This document shows positions 1 through 8,217 of a stretch of DNA of 64,000 nt, in pieces (position 1 is the first letter of the stretch; every line of letters begins with the position of its first letter). Source of the DNA: Vibrio sp. 10N.286.49.B1. Lineage in GTDB: Bacteria; Pseudomonadota; Gammaproteobacteria; Enterobacterales; Vibrionaceae. Made by a program: the position numbers and the translations under genes. The notes under the pieces were generated by a model. That model was not told the DNA's origin, searched no databases, and was given only the letters and a program-made list of their open reading frames with translations. Location of the stretch: assembly GCF_002873335.1 (NCBI RefSeq), contig NZ_MCUW01000004.1, forward strand, positions 1 to 64,000, read 5' to 3'.

Positions 1-90
1 TAAGTGAACGGCATTACCCTCAATGAGGGCGCTTTACCATTCAATACTTATCTTAAACGCTCAACAAGCGACCGTTTAATTCATCCACCA

Positions 91-1146
91 TTATAGGTAG
101 AAACGAGTACCGATGATGAATTGGTTGTCTTGACGCTTACGGTAGTTAACGGTACCGCTGTCTTGACCTTGGTTGTCAAAGTTGTAACCAGTGTACGCAC
201 GTAGACGTGGAGAGATAGTGTATTCAGCTTGAACAGAAGTGCCAGACTTAACACGTACATTGTTTTGAGTATCTTGCATCTCTTCGTGCTTCAGGATTAG
301 GTTAAGACCCATATCTAGACCGTAAGCAAGAATAGAATCGAACGCTTGAGTTTTAGCGATAAGCTTGCTGTCAAACGAGTTCATGTTTTTGTTGTCAGCA
401 AAGGTTGCCGCAACATATAGACCAGAACCGAAGTTACCGTATTTAGCAGACACTAAGTTCGATTCAGCCAGTTTTGCTACGCCACGCTCAGTGATGTTGC
501 CGCTGTTGAATGAGTAGTTAGCATTGAAACCGTTAATCGTGTAACCCGCTGCAATTTGAGCACGGTTCGTTGAGGTAATCCAAGTACCAGAGTTACCCGC
601 TAGTGGATCAGTGACTGAGTTAGCACCCTGCCAACCGGCACCAATCGTCAATGCGCCAGCAGTATCGAAATCAATCGTATTGAAGTAAGCCGCTAGTTTG
701 TCTGCACGAGCAGTACCAAAGATACCTTGGTTGTCGTATAGGAAATCATTTGACCAACCGATTGGCGTATCAACCACACCCGCCGCCATGTAGTAAGGAG
801 ACCATTGTGTACCCGCAGCGATGCGGCCGTAAGTCTCGTGACCAAGACCGATATAGCCTAGACGAGTCTTGAACGTGTCTTTACCACCTTCAAGCATGTT
901 CATCGCCCACTCTGCTTTGAAATCCGCCTTGAAGCCATGACCGATGTCTTGGATCACTTCAATGTTAATACGTGGCGATTTCTCTTCAACGCTTGCTTCT
1001 TTACCAGCATGAGCACCCGTTAGACCGATAGTCGCGTGACCACCGATAGACATTTGCGTGCCTTCTTTATTGTAGACTTCTAGTGCGTTTGCTTGAGTAC
1101 CGATGACCGCTGTTGTAACGGCAAGTGCTAATAGTGTTTTGTTCAT
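91..1146 (-). CDS. Outer-membrane porin (Vibrio OmpT/OmpU-type)
   Basis: Predicted general diffusion porin of 351 residues, the usual size for a 16-strand trimeric barrel. The N-terminus is a Sec signal peptide (MNKTLLALAV...) that should be cut after an A-x-A-like site near residue 21, before LEVYNKEG. The body alternates short beta strands with GG/DN turns, and contains the RLGYIGLGH and GTQWSPYY stretches shared with the next minus-strand porin. I chose the internal ATG at 1146 because the in-frame ATG at 1158 sits inside ATGGAAATCGTA, whose GGAA makes a good ribosome binding site for 1146. The protein ends in ...TRFYL, so the last residue is Leu rather than the usual Phe/Trp. It is most similar in this window to the porin at 1558-2640, and these two form a subgroup distinct from the three plus-strand porins. 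Exact orthology (OmpT, OmpN or other) is not certain. Confidence 0.88.
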   Translation of the reverse strand: MNKTLLALAVTTAVIGTQANALEVYNKEGTQMSIGGHATIGLTGAHAGKEASVEEKSPRINIEVIQDIGHGFKADFKAEWAMNMLEGGKDTFKTRLGYIGLGHETYGRIAAGTQWSPYYMAAGVVDTPIGWSNDFLYDNQGIFGTARADKLAAYFNTIDFDTAGALTIGAGWQGANSVTDPLAGNSGTWITSTNRAQIAAGYTINGFNANYSFNSGNITERGVAKLAESNLVSAKYGNFGSGLYVAATFADNKNMNSFDSKLIAKTQAFDSILAYGLDMGLNLILKHEEMQDTQNNVRVKSGTSVQAEYTISPRLRAYTGYNFDNQGQDSGTVNYRKRQDNQFIIGTRFYL

Positions 1147-1557
1147 TACGATTTCCATATTGACGGCTTAATATCGAACTTTGAGGCTCGATAGATGTTT
1201 AAAGGTTTTCCTTAACGGTGAGAAGCTGGCAGGCAACTCGATGTTAAAGACGCTAAAAACGTGAACTTGAAATATGGAATTACTTTAAATCGAGAGTTCC
1301 CGAATGTGTCGTGAAATAAAATGAAGTTTTAAGCAGAAAAGAAGGGAAATTAAAGTGCTTTAAGAACAGATGGATACGTGTAAATTTTTATAAAAAGCCA
1401 GATCGATTGAGATTAAGCGATGTTTTCTTTTGTTTTCACCATTAGTTATGTGAATACCAGTACCACACTAAGATTCACCCTGAAAATTTGAACATAAAAA
1501 AACCCGCTCAATGAGCGGGTTCTATCAAACTGTTGATGCTAAGTTATCCATTTTTCC
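1147..1557. other. Intergenic region between two minus-strand porin genes
   Basis: Roughly 410 bases without a supported gene. It should hold the promoter and a long 5' leader for the porin at 91-1146. Close to 1496-1521 it holds the terminator of the upstream porin. The rest is A/T-rich. No clear activator site was recognised. Confidence 0.5.
1496..1521 (-). terminator. Rho-independent terminator of the 1558-2640 porin
   Basis: On the minus strand a GC-rich perfect inverted repeat (GAACCCGCTCA / TGAGCGGGTT) is followed directly by a run of T. It lies about 35 bases after the porin stop codon. Confidence 0.9.
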
Positions 1558-2640
1558 CTATAGGAAGAAACGAACACCTGCCATCCACATGTTGTCACGA
1601 TCTTCTTTGAATTCGCCAGTACCTTGAAGGTCGAACTCGTAGCCTGCGTATGCACGCATGCGAGATGTTACGTCATACTCAGCTTGGATAGCTGTCGTTG
1701 CGTAGATAGTTTCGCCTGAAGCAGCACCAGTAAGTGCTTTATCGCCATCATACTTAACAGATTCGTAGTTTACAGATAGGTTTAGGCTGTTTGATAGACC
1801 GTAAGCAAGAATCGCTTCATATGCTTTAGTATCGTCTAATTTTTGGCCTTCGTAGCTGTTCATGTAATCATTCATCGCATAAACACCCGCTACGTAGATA
1901 CCTTTACCGTAAGTACCATATTTAGCAGAAACTAGGTGAGAAGTCGCTTTATCATCAACAGCAACTGCAACATCAGCAGTAGAAGTGATATCACCACCTG
2001 TGTATGCGTAGTTTAGACCAACACCAGCAACATCATAACCAAGTTGTACTTGTGCACGCTGACCAACGTTATATTTACCAGCAGTACCTAAAGTAGCATT
2101 AGTATTGTCGATGTCGTTAGCACCTTGCCAACCAAGACCGAAGTTGAATGCACCAGCATTGCCGAAATCGAATGCGTTAGTGTAAGCAAGCATTGCGTCA
2201 GCACGACCAGTACCTAGGGCACCGTGGTTGTCGTATAGGAAGTCATTCGCGAAAGCGATTGGAAGATCCGCAACACCACCAGCTGTGTAGTAAGGTGCCC
2301 ATTGAGTACCTACTGCTACGCGACCGAATTCTTCATGGCTTACACCGATGTAGCCAAGACGAGTAGTGAAAGAGTTATCACCGCCGTCTAGCATGTTGAG
2401 TGCCCATTCGCCTTTAGCGTCAGCGGTAAAGCCGTTGCCTAGGTCTTGAGTCGCTTCGAAGTTGATACGAGGAGAAACAGAGTTCACACCAGCTGCATCT
2501 TGCTCAGAATCTTGAACGCCTACAGAGACGTGACCGCCAACTGAGAAAGTAGAACCGTCTTGGTTATAAAGCTCAACTGCTTGTGCAGAAGTACCGAATG
2601 CTGCAGCTGCCACTGCTAGTGCGATAAATTTTTTGTTCAT
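1558..2640 (-). CDS. Outer-membrane porin (Vibrio OmpT/OmpU-type)
   Basis: Predicted outer-membrane diffusion porin, 360 residues. The signal peptide MNKKFIALAVAAAAFGTSAQA precedes VELYNQDGSTFSVGG. The mature part is a typical porin barrel with an SPRINFE strand, the RLGYIGVSHEEFGRV loop region and the GTQWAPYYTAGG eyelet-like segment. The start at 2640 is preferred over 2652 for the same reason as in the neighbouring porin: the upstream ATGGAAATCCC supplies a GGAA ribosome binding site. The C-terminus is GVRFFL, again ending in Leu. It is a clear paralogue of 91-1146, in the same orientation, separated by a strong terminator, so the two are transcribed separately. The long upstream region shared with the divergent porin at 3351 suggests complex control. 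Confidence 0.9.
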   Translation of the reverse strand: MNKKFIALAVAAAAFGTSAQAVELYNQDGSTFSVGGHVSVGVQDSEQDAAGVNSVSPRINFEATQDLGNGFTADAKGEWALNMLDGGDNSFTTRLGYIGVSHEEFGRVAVGTQWAPYYTAGGVADLPIAFANDFLYDNHGALGTGRADAMLAYTNAFDFGNAGAFNFGLGWQGANDIDNTNATLGTAGKYNVGQRAQVQLGYDVAGVGLNYAYTGGDITSTADVAVAVDDKATSHLVSAKYGTYGKGIYVAGVYAMNDYMNSYEGQKLDDTKAYEAILAYGLSNSLNLSVNYESVKYDGDKALTGAASGETIYATTAIQAEYDVTSRMRAYAGYEFDLQGTGEFKEDRDNMWMAGVRFFL

Positions 2641-3350
2641 TGGGATTTCCATATTTCAAGTTTTGTGCGCCAAACGCCTGGATGACGAATGACATAACGT
2701 ACATGAAGCTGTTACGCACACAGACATAACACCTATGCATGCAACCCTTCTCGATGTAACGTTGGATTAACATGACGGAAATCACTCTAACCCTAAAGTT
2801 CCCAAAGCTTTCATAAAAAGACGTAAAAGATTGAAAACGCTGTTTTCTATTTTTTAAAAATCAACAAAAACAATACATTAAGAGAAAAACAAAAAACATA
2901 AAACAAACTAAAATCACCGTGACCACCCTCTTATTTTATTGTGATTGATGTTTTTATGGGTATATCGTTTGAATTATTTAGGCTCAAAAAACTTAACGCA
3001 ACTATCTGAATCAATATGTTACAGGTAATGTGCGCATTTTGAGACCGCTGTATTCGTCAAGGCAATAGAATCTCCAGATTGTTTCTTTACCCACAAAAAC
3101 TGAATATATAGGTACATCACCAAGCACGCCCCCTTACCCAAAACACCAACTCAGTTATAAAAAAGCCAACAAAGCACGTAAATAGTGAGCCACTCGTCAC
3201 AAAAATCGAACAAAAAATGAACTCCCGCACTTATGGAAAGGCAAGTTCAGAATGCCGTTCTATTCTTGCTTTAGGTATTAATGTGTATGCAGGCACTAAT
3301 ACCCGCAATGGCAACATTGCAGTGGTGATAATAATTGAAGGAATATAATT
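2641..3350. other. Divergent porin promoter region
   Basis: About 710 bases between the divergent porins at 1558-2640 and 3351-4397. It is A/T-rich with several oligo-A and oligo-T tracts, for example around 2850-2910, as expected for porin promoters bound by ToxR/H-NS-like proteins, but no site could be assigned with confidence. A 70-codon minus-strand open frame at 2573-2785 overlaps the porin start and has no family resemblance, so it is not called. Confidence 0.45.
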
Positions 3351-4397
3351 ATGAAAATGGCAGCCATCGCAGCAGCGATTACAACAGCACTCGTCTCTGG
3401 TTCAGCATTAGCGGCAGAGGTTTATAATTCGGACGGAACATCACTTAGTATTGGTGGACGTGCAGAGTTCCGTGGCGATTTCCAAGGTCAAGCTTCAGGT
3501 AGCGAACTAGATGGGACGATGGATAACAAATCTCGTGTTCGTATTAACGTGGGTGGTGAAACACAAATCACGGATAGTTTAAGTGGTATCGCTTTTTACG
3601 AAGCTGAGCAAACCGTCAATAACGATGCATCTAATTCCCAAAACTCCGCCTTTACACAGCGTTATATGTATGCCGGTCTTTCCACAAATGGTGGCGACGT
3701 AACATTTGGTAAGCAAGATGCTGCGACCGTCCAAATTTCCCAAATGTCAGATACGGTAACAACACATAGTGGCATTCAAAAAACCTTCATACAGGCAGGT
3801 GATGAGCAAATCAATAATGCTATCAACTACTCTGGTTACTTTATGGATGCTCTGTCTGTTAAAGCCAGTTTACTTGCCTCGAACGAAGCAAGTGAAGACG
3901 GTTGGGCATTGTCTGGTATTTATACTCTACCATTTGGTCTTGGGATTGGTCTTGGTTATGCTGCTAATGAGAACCCAGGTAACAATGCACAAGATTCTAA
4001 ACAATTCCTTGGAGGTTTAAACTACCGCTGGGAAGGACTTTACGTTGCTGCGACCTATACGCAAGGTGAAGGTTCAAAAAAATACAACGGAGCCAATGAT
4101 TTCGACAGTGTCGAATTTGTCGCGCAATACAGATTTGAAAATAACTTTGAGGCTGTTTTAGGCTACCAGAGAGGTCAAATTGACCCGGATGGCGCAGCTA
4201 AGTACAACGTAAGTGATTACTATGAACTTACTGGTATTTACTACTTCAATAAGTCAATTCGTACTTACATCACGTATAAATTCAATAACCTGAAAGCTGA
4301 AGATATGCAAACTACTTCCGCTGCATCCACACCTGCCAACCCAGTTTACCAAGATGCTGACAACTCTCTACGTCTAGGTCTTCGTTACGACTTCTAA
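3351..4397 (+). CDS. OmpU-like outer-membrane porin, tandem copy 1
   Basis: Predicted porin of 348 residues. The signal peptide is about 21 residues (MKMAAIAAAITTALVSGSALA) and the mature protein begins AEVYNSDGTSLSIGGRAEFRGDF, a typical first strand and turn of the OmpU class. Conserved blocks shared with the next two genes are SRVRINVGGETQI, FYEAEQ, QRYMYAGL, GKQDAATVQISQMSD and INAGDEQ-like sequence. It ends LRLGLRYDF, the canonical terminal Phe signal for BAM-dependent insertion. The start follows GAAGGAATATAATT, a good ribosome binding site. It is the first of three tandem plus-strand paralogues, each with its own terminator. Confidence 0.92.
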   Translation: MKMAAIAAAITTALVSGSALAAEVYNSDGTSLSIGGRAEFRGDFQGQASGSELDGTMDNKSRVRINVGGETQITDSLSGIAFYEAEQTVNNDASNSQNSAFTQRYMYAGLSTNGGDVTFGKQDAATVQISQMSDTVTTHSGIQKTFIQAGDEQINNAINYSGYFMDALSVKASLLASNEASEDGWALSGIYTLPFGLGIGLGYAANENPGNNAQDSKQFLGGLNYRWEGLYVAATYTQGEGSKKYNGANDFDSVEFVAQYRFENNFEAVLGYQRGQIDPDGAAKYNVSDYYELTGIYYFNKSIRTYITYKFNNLKAEDMQTTSAASTPANPVYQDADNSLRLGLRYDF

Positions 4398-4418
4398 ATA
4401 ACAATATAACTACTCTCC

Positions 4419-4444
4419 AAAGGGCGATTTATTCGCCCTTTTTT
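4419..4444 (+). terminator. Rho-independent terminator after porin copy 1
   Basis: Perfect stem AAGGGCGA / TCGCCCTT with a five-base loop, followed by a run of T, 22 bases after the stop codon. Confidence 0.92.
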
Positions 4445-4498
4445 ATTGCCCAGAAACATTTCCATACACTCTAACTTTGAGAAAGTTCAATTAAATCA

Positions 4499-4520
4499 AA
4501 ATGTAATATATCTTACATTT
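4499..4520. promoter_or_regulatory. Perfect 22-bp CRP-shaped palindrome upstream of porin copy 2
   Basis: The sequence is AAATGTAA, then six bases, then TTACATTT, a perfect inverted repeat 80 bases before the porin start at 4600. Its arms and spacing match the textbook symmetric CRP site (AAATGTGA-N6-TCACATTT) except that the key G:C pair is A:T in both halves. It may be bound by CRP weakly, by a CRP/FNR relative, or by another dimeric regulator. The function is inferred. Confidence 0.5.
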
Positions 4521-4599
4521 ATCTGTAACAGCCAAAACATAACCTACCTGCATTCCAAGAAGACATGATGTCTAACAATATTATTTAAAGGTAAATAAG

Positions 4600-5643
4600 A
4601 TGAAAAAAGCAGTTTTGGCGAGCGCAGTAGTAGCAGTGATGGCATCGGGTTCAGCACTCGCAGCTGAAGTCTACAATTCAGACGGTACGTCTTTAAAGAT
4701 CGGTGGCCGTGCGGAATTCCGTGGTGATTTCATTGGTAATAAAGGCGAAGAAATTGACGGTACAATGGCGAACAACTCACGCTTCCGTATTAATGTTGGT
4801 GGCGAGACGCAAATTTCTGACAACCTAACAGGCTTTGGTTTTTATGAAGCGGAGCAAGGAGTTAAGTCGACAGGCGACAACGACGCGACGACTTCTATCA
4901 AGCAGCGTTACATGTACGCAGGTATCGGTACCCAATTTGGTGATATATCTTTCGGTAAGCAAGACACGGCTGGCGTTCAGATCTCTCAAATGTCGGATGA
5001 CGGTCAAATTTGGACTGGCGCTCAAAAAACATTCATTAATGCAGGTGATGAGCAAGTAAACAATGCGATTGCTTATTCGAACGTATTCGCCGATGTATTT
5101 TCGTTGAAAGCCAGTGTTATTGCATCTGATGAAAAAAATGAAAATGGCTATGGTATCTCTGGTATCTATTCAACGCCAATCGGTTTAGATATTGGTCTTG
5201 GCTACGCGCAAAATGATTTCCGTGAATTAGACGAAAACGACAGCACCATCGTATTAGCAACCGGTGACGCAAACCAATTTATTGGCGGATTGGGCTACAC
5301 AATTGCAGCCCTTACGTTAGGTGCAACCTATACTCAAGGTACGTATAACTTTGATAACTCAAGCGATAAAGACGATTTTTCTGGCGTAGAATTATCTGGT
5401 ACTTATAAGTTTGATGGTGGCTTCCGCATCATGGCTGCTTACCAAAAACAAGAGATCAAACCTAATGTTGGTGACAAAGAAATCTTAAATGACTTCTTCG
5501 AACTAACAGGTCAATACCACTTCAATAAGTCGCTACGTACTTACCTATCTTACAAGTTAGATAACCGTAGCGCTGATGAAGTCAGCAACAATGGCAATTC
5601 AGCAGACGATACGGTTCGTCTAGGCCTTCGTTACGACTTCTAA
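4600..5643 (+). CDS. OmpU-like outer-membrane porin, tandem copy 2
   Basis: Predicted porin, 347 residues. The signal peptide MKKAVLASAVVAVMASGSALA is followed by AEVYNSDGTSLKIGGRAEFRGDF, almost the same as copy 1. Shared barrel blocks include SRFRINVGGETQISDNLTGFGFYEAEQG, QRYMYAGIGTQFGDISFGKQD and FINAGDEQVNNAI. The C-terminus VRLGLRYDF ends in Phe. The start follows AAAGGTAAATAAG. It differs from its neighbours mainly in the loop regions, for example the acidic FRELDENDS segment, which is where porins diverge under phage or antibody pressure. It alone of the three has the palindrome at 4499-4520 upstream. Confidence 0.92.
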   Translation: MKKAVLASAVVAVMASGSALAAEVYNSDGTSLKIGGRAEFRGDFIGNKGEEIDGTMANNSRFRINVGGETQISDNLTGFGFYEAEQGVKSTGDNDATTSIKQRYMYAGIGTQFGDISFGKQDTAGVQISQMSDDGQIWTGAQKTFINAGDEQVNNAIAYSNVFADVFSLKASVIASDEKNENGYGISGIYSTPIGLDIGLGYAQNDFRELDENDSTIVLATGDANQFIGGLGYTIAALTLGATYTQGTYNFDNSSDKDDFSGVELSGTYKFDGGFRIMAAYQKQEIKPNVGDKEILNDFFELTGQYHFNKSLRTYLSYKLDNRSADEVSNNGNSADDTVRLGLRYDF

Positions 5644-5671
5644 ACACCATTAAGTTTCCTATTTCGAATCC

Positions 5672-5702
5672 AAGACCAGGGCTGCTATCCCTGGTCTTTT
5701 TT
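5672..5702 (+). terminator. Rho-independent terminator after porin copy 2
   Basis: Ten-base perfect stem AAGACCAGGG / CCCTGGTCTT around a seven-base loop, followed by six T. Confidence 0.93.
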
Positions 5703-5932
5703 CATTCCCTTAATCAATAATACTTACCAAGCAAAACACTTCCCCCCATAACAATAATCAACCTTTATCTGATTTCACTCCCCCGCACACACTCACATCA
5801 CACCCCATTAACAACCTTAAAATCAATGAGTTAAATTAAGAAAACTGCCATATTTCTTTCACAAAGCTATTTTACTTTGATTGCGTTCTTGAGGTAACGA
5901 GCCTCATTTTTGATAACCAAGGTACGTATAAA

Positions 5933-6967
5933 ATGAAAAAAGCAGTAGTAGCCGGTGCAGTTGTTTCAGTGTTGATGTCTGGCCTGGTTGGCGCAGCCGA
6001 AGTGTATAGCAAAGACGGTACATCCCTTGATATAGGTGGCCGTATGGAATTTCGTGGGGATTTTGGTGGCAAAGACAATGGCCAGAGCATTGATGGCACC
6101 ATGGAAAACAAAAGCCGTGCTCGCTTAAGCATCAAAGGACAAACACAGATCAACGATAGCCTTACTGGTTTTGGTAAATACGAAGTTGAGCACGCCGTGG
6201 TCAGTTCCGGTGGCAAAGACGACGGCTCAGACGCCAACAAGTTCAAGCAACGCTACATGTTTGCAGGTCTAGATACCGAATTTGGCGCGGTGTCATTAGG
6301 TAAACAAGATACAGCTGGCGTGATCATATCTCAAATGTCGGATAATGGTCAGATCTATACCGGTATTCAAAAAGAATTCATTAATGCTGGCGACGAGCAA
6401 GTGAACAATGTCGTCAAATACTCTGCCGACTTCATGGACGCACTAACGGTTGAAGCCAGTGCTATTTTAGGCTCGGACAAGAACACCGACGGCGCCGGTG
6501 TCGCGGCTAAATATCACCTTCCATTTGGCTTAGCGCTTGGTTTAGGTTATGCGCAAAATGGTAATGGACAAAATAACGGCATCGATGAAGGTAACGCAAA
6601 ACAGACTATTGCTGGATTAAGCTACGCGATTGGTGGTCTAGAGCTTGGCGGTACCTATACTCAAGGTGAACTTGATGACAAATATGGTAAAGACTTTAAG
6701 GGTGCTGAGCTTTCCGCGGCTTACAAAATAGGCAATGGATTTTCAGTGTTAGCGGCGTACCAAAATACCGAAAAAGACAGCACTGACGCTGCGAGCGGTA
6801 AAGAAAAAACAAACTTCTATGAGCTGACCGGCCAGTACAAGTTCAACAGCAACCTTCGTACTTACCTAGCATTTAAGCTAAACAACCTGAAAAAAGGTGA
6901 GTCAGCAAAACTCAAAGATGTTGACGCTGAAAACTCTGTTCGTTTAGGGCTTCGTTACGATTTCTAA
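5933..6967 (+). CDS. OmpU-like outer-membrane porin, tandem copy 3
   Basis: Predicted porin, 344 residues. The signal peptide MKKAVVAGAVVSVLMSGLVGA precedes AEVYSKDGTSLDIGGRMEFRGDF. Blocks in common with copies 1 and 2 are QRYMFAGLDTEFGAVSLGKQDTAGVIISQMSD and FINAGDEQVNNVVKYS. The C-terminus VRLGLRYDF is canonical. This copy is richer in Lys/Gly loops and somewhat more diverged than copies 1 and 2 are from each other. Upstream, 5703-5932 is an A/T-rich promoter region with no assignable operator. The arrangement (same orientation, own terminators, high similarity) indicates tandem duplication followed by divergence of surface loops. Confidence 0.92.
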   Translation: MKKAVVAGAVVSVLMSGLVGAAEVYSKDGTSLDIGGRMEFRGDFGGKDNGQSIDGTMENKSRARLSIKGQTQINDSLTGFGKYEVEHAVVSSGGKDDGSDANKFKQRYMFAGLDTEFGAVSLGKQDTAGVIISQMSDNGQIYTGIQKEFINAGDEQVNNVVKYSADFMDALTVEASAILGSDKNTDGAGVAAKYHLPFGLALGLGYAQNGNGQNNGIDEGNAKQTIAGLSYAIGGLELGGTYTQGELDDKYGKDFKGAELSAAYKIGNGFSVLAAYQNTEKDSTDAASGKEKTNFYELTGQYKFNSNLRTYLAFKLNNLKKGESAKLKDVDAENSVRLGLRYDF

Positions 6968-7000
6968 TCGGGACTCTCTTTGGCTAGGCTGACCCCTATA

Positions 7001-7027
7001 AAAGTCGTGCACGCTGCGCGACTTTTT
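7001..7027 (+). terminator. Terminator after porin copy 3
   Basis: Stem AAAGTCG / CGACTTT with possible extension by TGC / GCG pairs, followed by T5, about 35 bases after the stop. Confidence 0.8.
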
Positions 7028-7103
7028 ACGTTCCACACAATTGTCACTTTGGATGAAGAATCTTCTCGTTGTCATCATCTTTTACTTTCATCCTTATTTC
7101 TAG

Positions 7104-7138
7104 CCTCTTACCTCTTACCTCTTACCTCTTACCTCTTA
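7104..7138. repeat. Five perfect tandem copies of a 7-bp unit
   Basis: The unit CCTCTTA is repeated five times without a mismatch, ending 112 bases before the start of the EamA-family gene at 7251. It lies in non-coding sequence between a terminator and the gene start, where changes in copy number could shift promoter spacing. Confidence 0.95.
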
Positions 7139-7250
7139 CTAAACTAGGTTCAACAAAACAGTATGATCGAATAAAGATGCGTGTCGTTTCTAGACAATTG
7201 GTTAATGTCGGTTTTCATAGTAATATTGTCAAAAACGAAGAATACGATTT

Positions 7251-8141
7251 ATGAATCAACCACATCACCCTCTCCAAGGTGCAGTTTGGATGTTGTCTGC
7301 CGGAGCAGCCTTCGCTCTAGTCAATAACATCGCTCAAGTTGTCAGTATTAATCATGGTATGTCTTCTACCATGATTGCGCTCATTCAATATGCCATCGCG
7401 CTGCTTGTCATTATCCCGAGTCTTCGCGCAACCGGAATCTTTCGCTCTCTTCGCACCCAACATTTTGGTGCTCATCTATTTCGTGTACTACTTTCTGTCG
7501 TTGGCATACAGCTTTGGATGTGGGCACTCGCTTATCCTGTCCCCATCTGGCAAGGTATCGCTCTGCTCATGACCTCCCCCCTATTTGCAACCTTAGGCTC
7601 TGGCTTAATATTGAAGGAAAAAGTAGGCGCAGCCCGCTGGCTCGCCACGATATGTGGTTTCGTGGGTGCATTGGTGATCCTTGAGCCATGGTCTGATGCT
7701 TTTAGCTGGGCAACACTACTACCGGTTGGGGCCGCTTTTTTCTGGGCTTGTTATTCACTCATGGTAAAAAAACTGTCGGCGAATGATCCTCCTTCCACCA
7801 TGGTGATCTATTTATTGGTGCTCATTACTCCATTTAATTTTATGCTCGCCCTCCCCTCGTGGTCTCTCCCTTCTGACATGATGGTTTGGGGTTATCTGAT
7901 TGGAGCTGGCGCACTGACGGCTTTTGCACAGTGGGCTATTGTAAAGGCATACTCCGTAGCTGATGCCTCGTTTGTTCAACCATTTGATCACGCTAAACTA
8001 CCAATGAATGTGTTAGCGGGCTGGAGCGTCTTTAGCTGGGTTCCTCCTGGCCGCCTTTGGGTTGGTGCCGCCATCATCGTCGCGTCTATTGCTTTTATTA
8101 CGCATTGGGAAACAAAATCCAAAAAGAAAACTATTTCTTGA
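7251..8141 (+). CDS. DMT-superfamily (EamA) transporter
   Basis: Predicted inner-membrane exporter of 296 residues with about ten hydrophobic segments and two EamA-like halves, the standard size for the drug/metabolite transporter superfamily. The first half runs from GAVWMLSAGAAFALVNN to about residue 140 and includes the ALLMTSPLFATLGSGLILKEKV signature (end of helix 4 and the charged E-K turn). The second half repeats the pattern with WAIVKAYSVADASFVQPFDHAKLP. Such proteins export amino acids, nucleosides or metabolites, and the substrate cannot be read from sequence. There is no strong ribosome binding site before the ATG. A 61-codon frame at 7069-7254 covers the tandem repeat and is not called. 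The gene appears monocistronic. Confidence 0.85.
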   Translation: MNQPHHPLQGAVWMLSAGAAFALVNNIAQVVSINHGMSSTMIALIQYAIALLVIIPSLRATGIFRSLRTQHFGAHLFRVLLSVVGIQLWMWALAYPVPIWQGIALLMTSPLFATLGSGLILKEKVGAARWLATICGFVGALVILEPWSDAFSWATLLPVGAAFFWACYSLMVKKLSANDPPSTMVIYLLVLITPFNFMLALPSWSLPSDMMVWGYLIGAGALTAFAQWAIVKAYSVADASFVQPFDHAKLPMNVLAGWSVFSWVPPGRLWVGAAIIVASIAFITHWETKSKKKTIS

Positions 8142-8217
8142 AATTAATTTGATGACACGTCGTTCTTATATTGAAACGGACTAGAATTAAATAGACAAAG
8201 ACAAGAGGCGGATCAAT

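Noticed and set aside
15..31. Small hairpin CCCTCA / TGAGGG downstream of the first porin
   Set aside because: No T-run follows on the minus strand, so it is not called as a terminator.
2573..2785. 70-codon minus-strand open frame upstream of a porin
   Set aside because: It overlaps the porin start in another frame and has no family features or ribosome binding site.
7069..7254. 61-codon plus-strand open frame
   Set aside because: It is made mainly by the 7-bp repeat region and has no protein-like composition.
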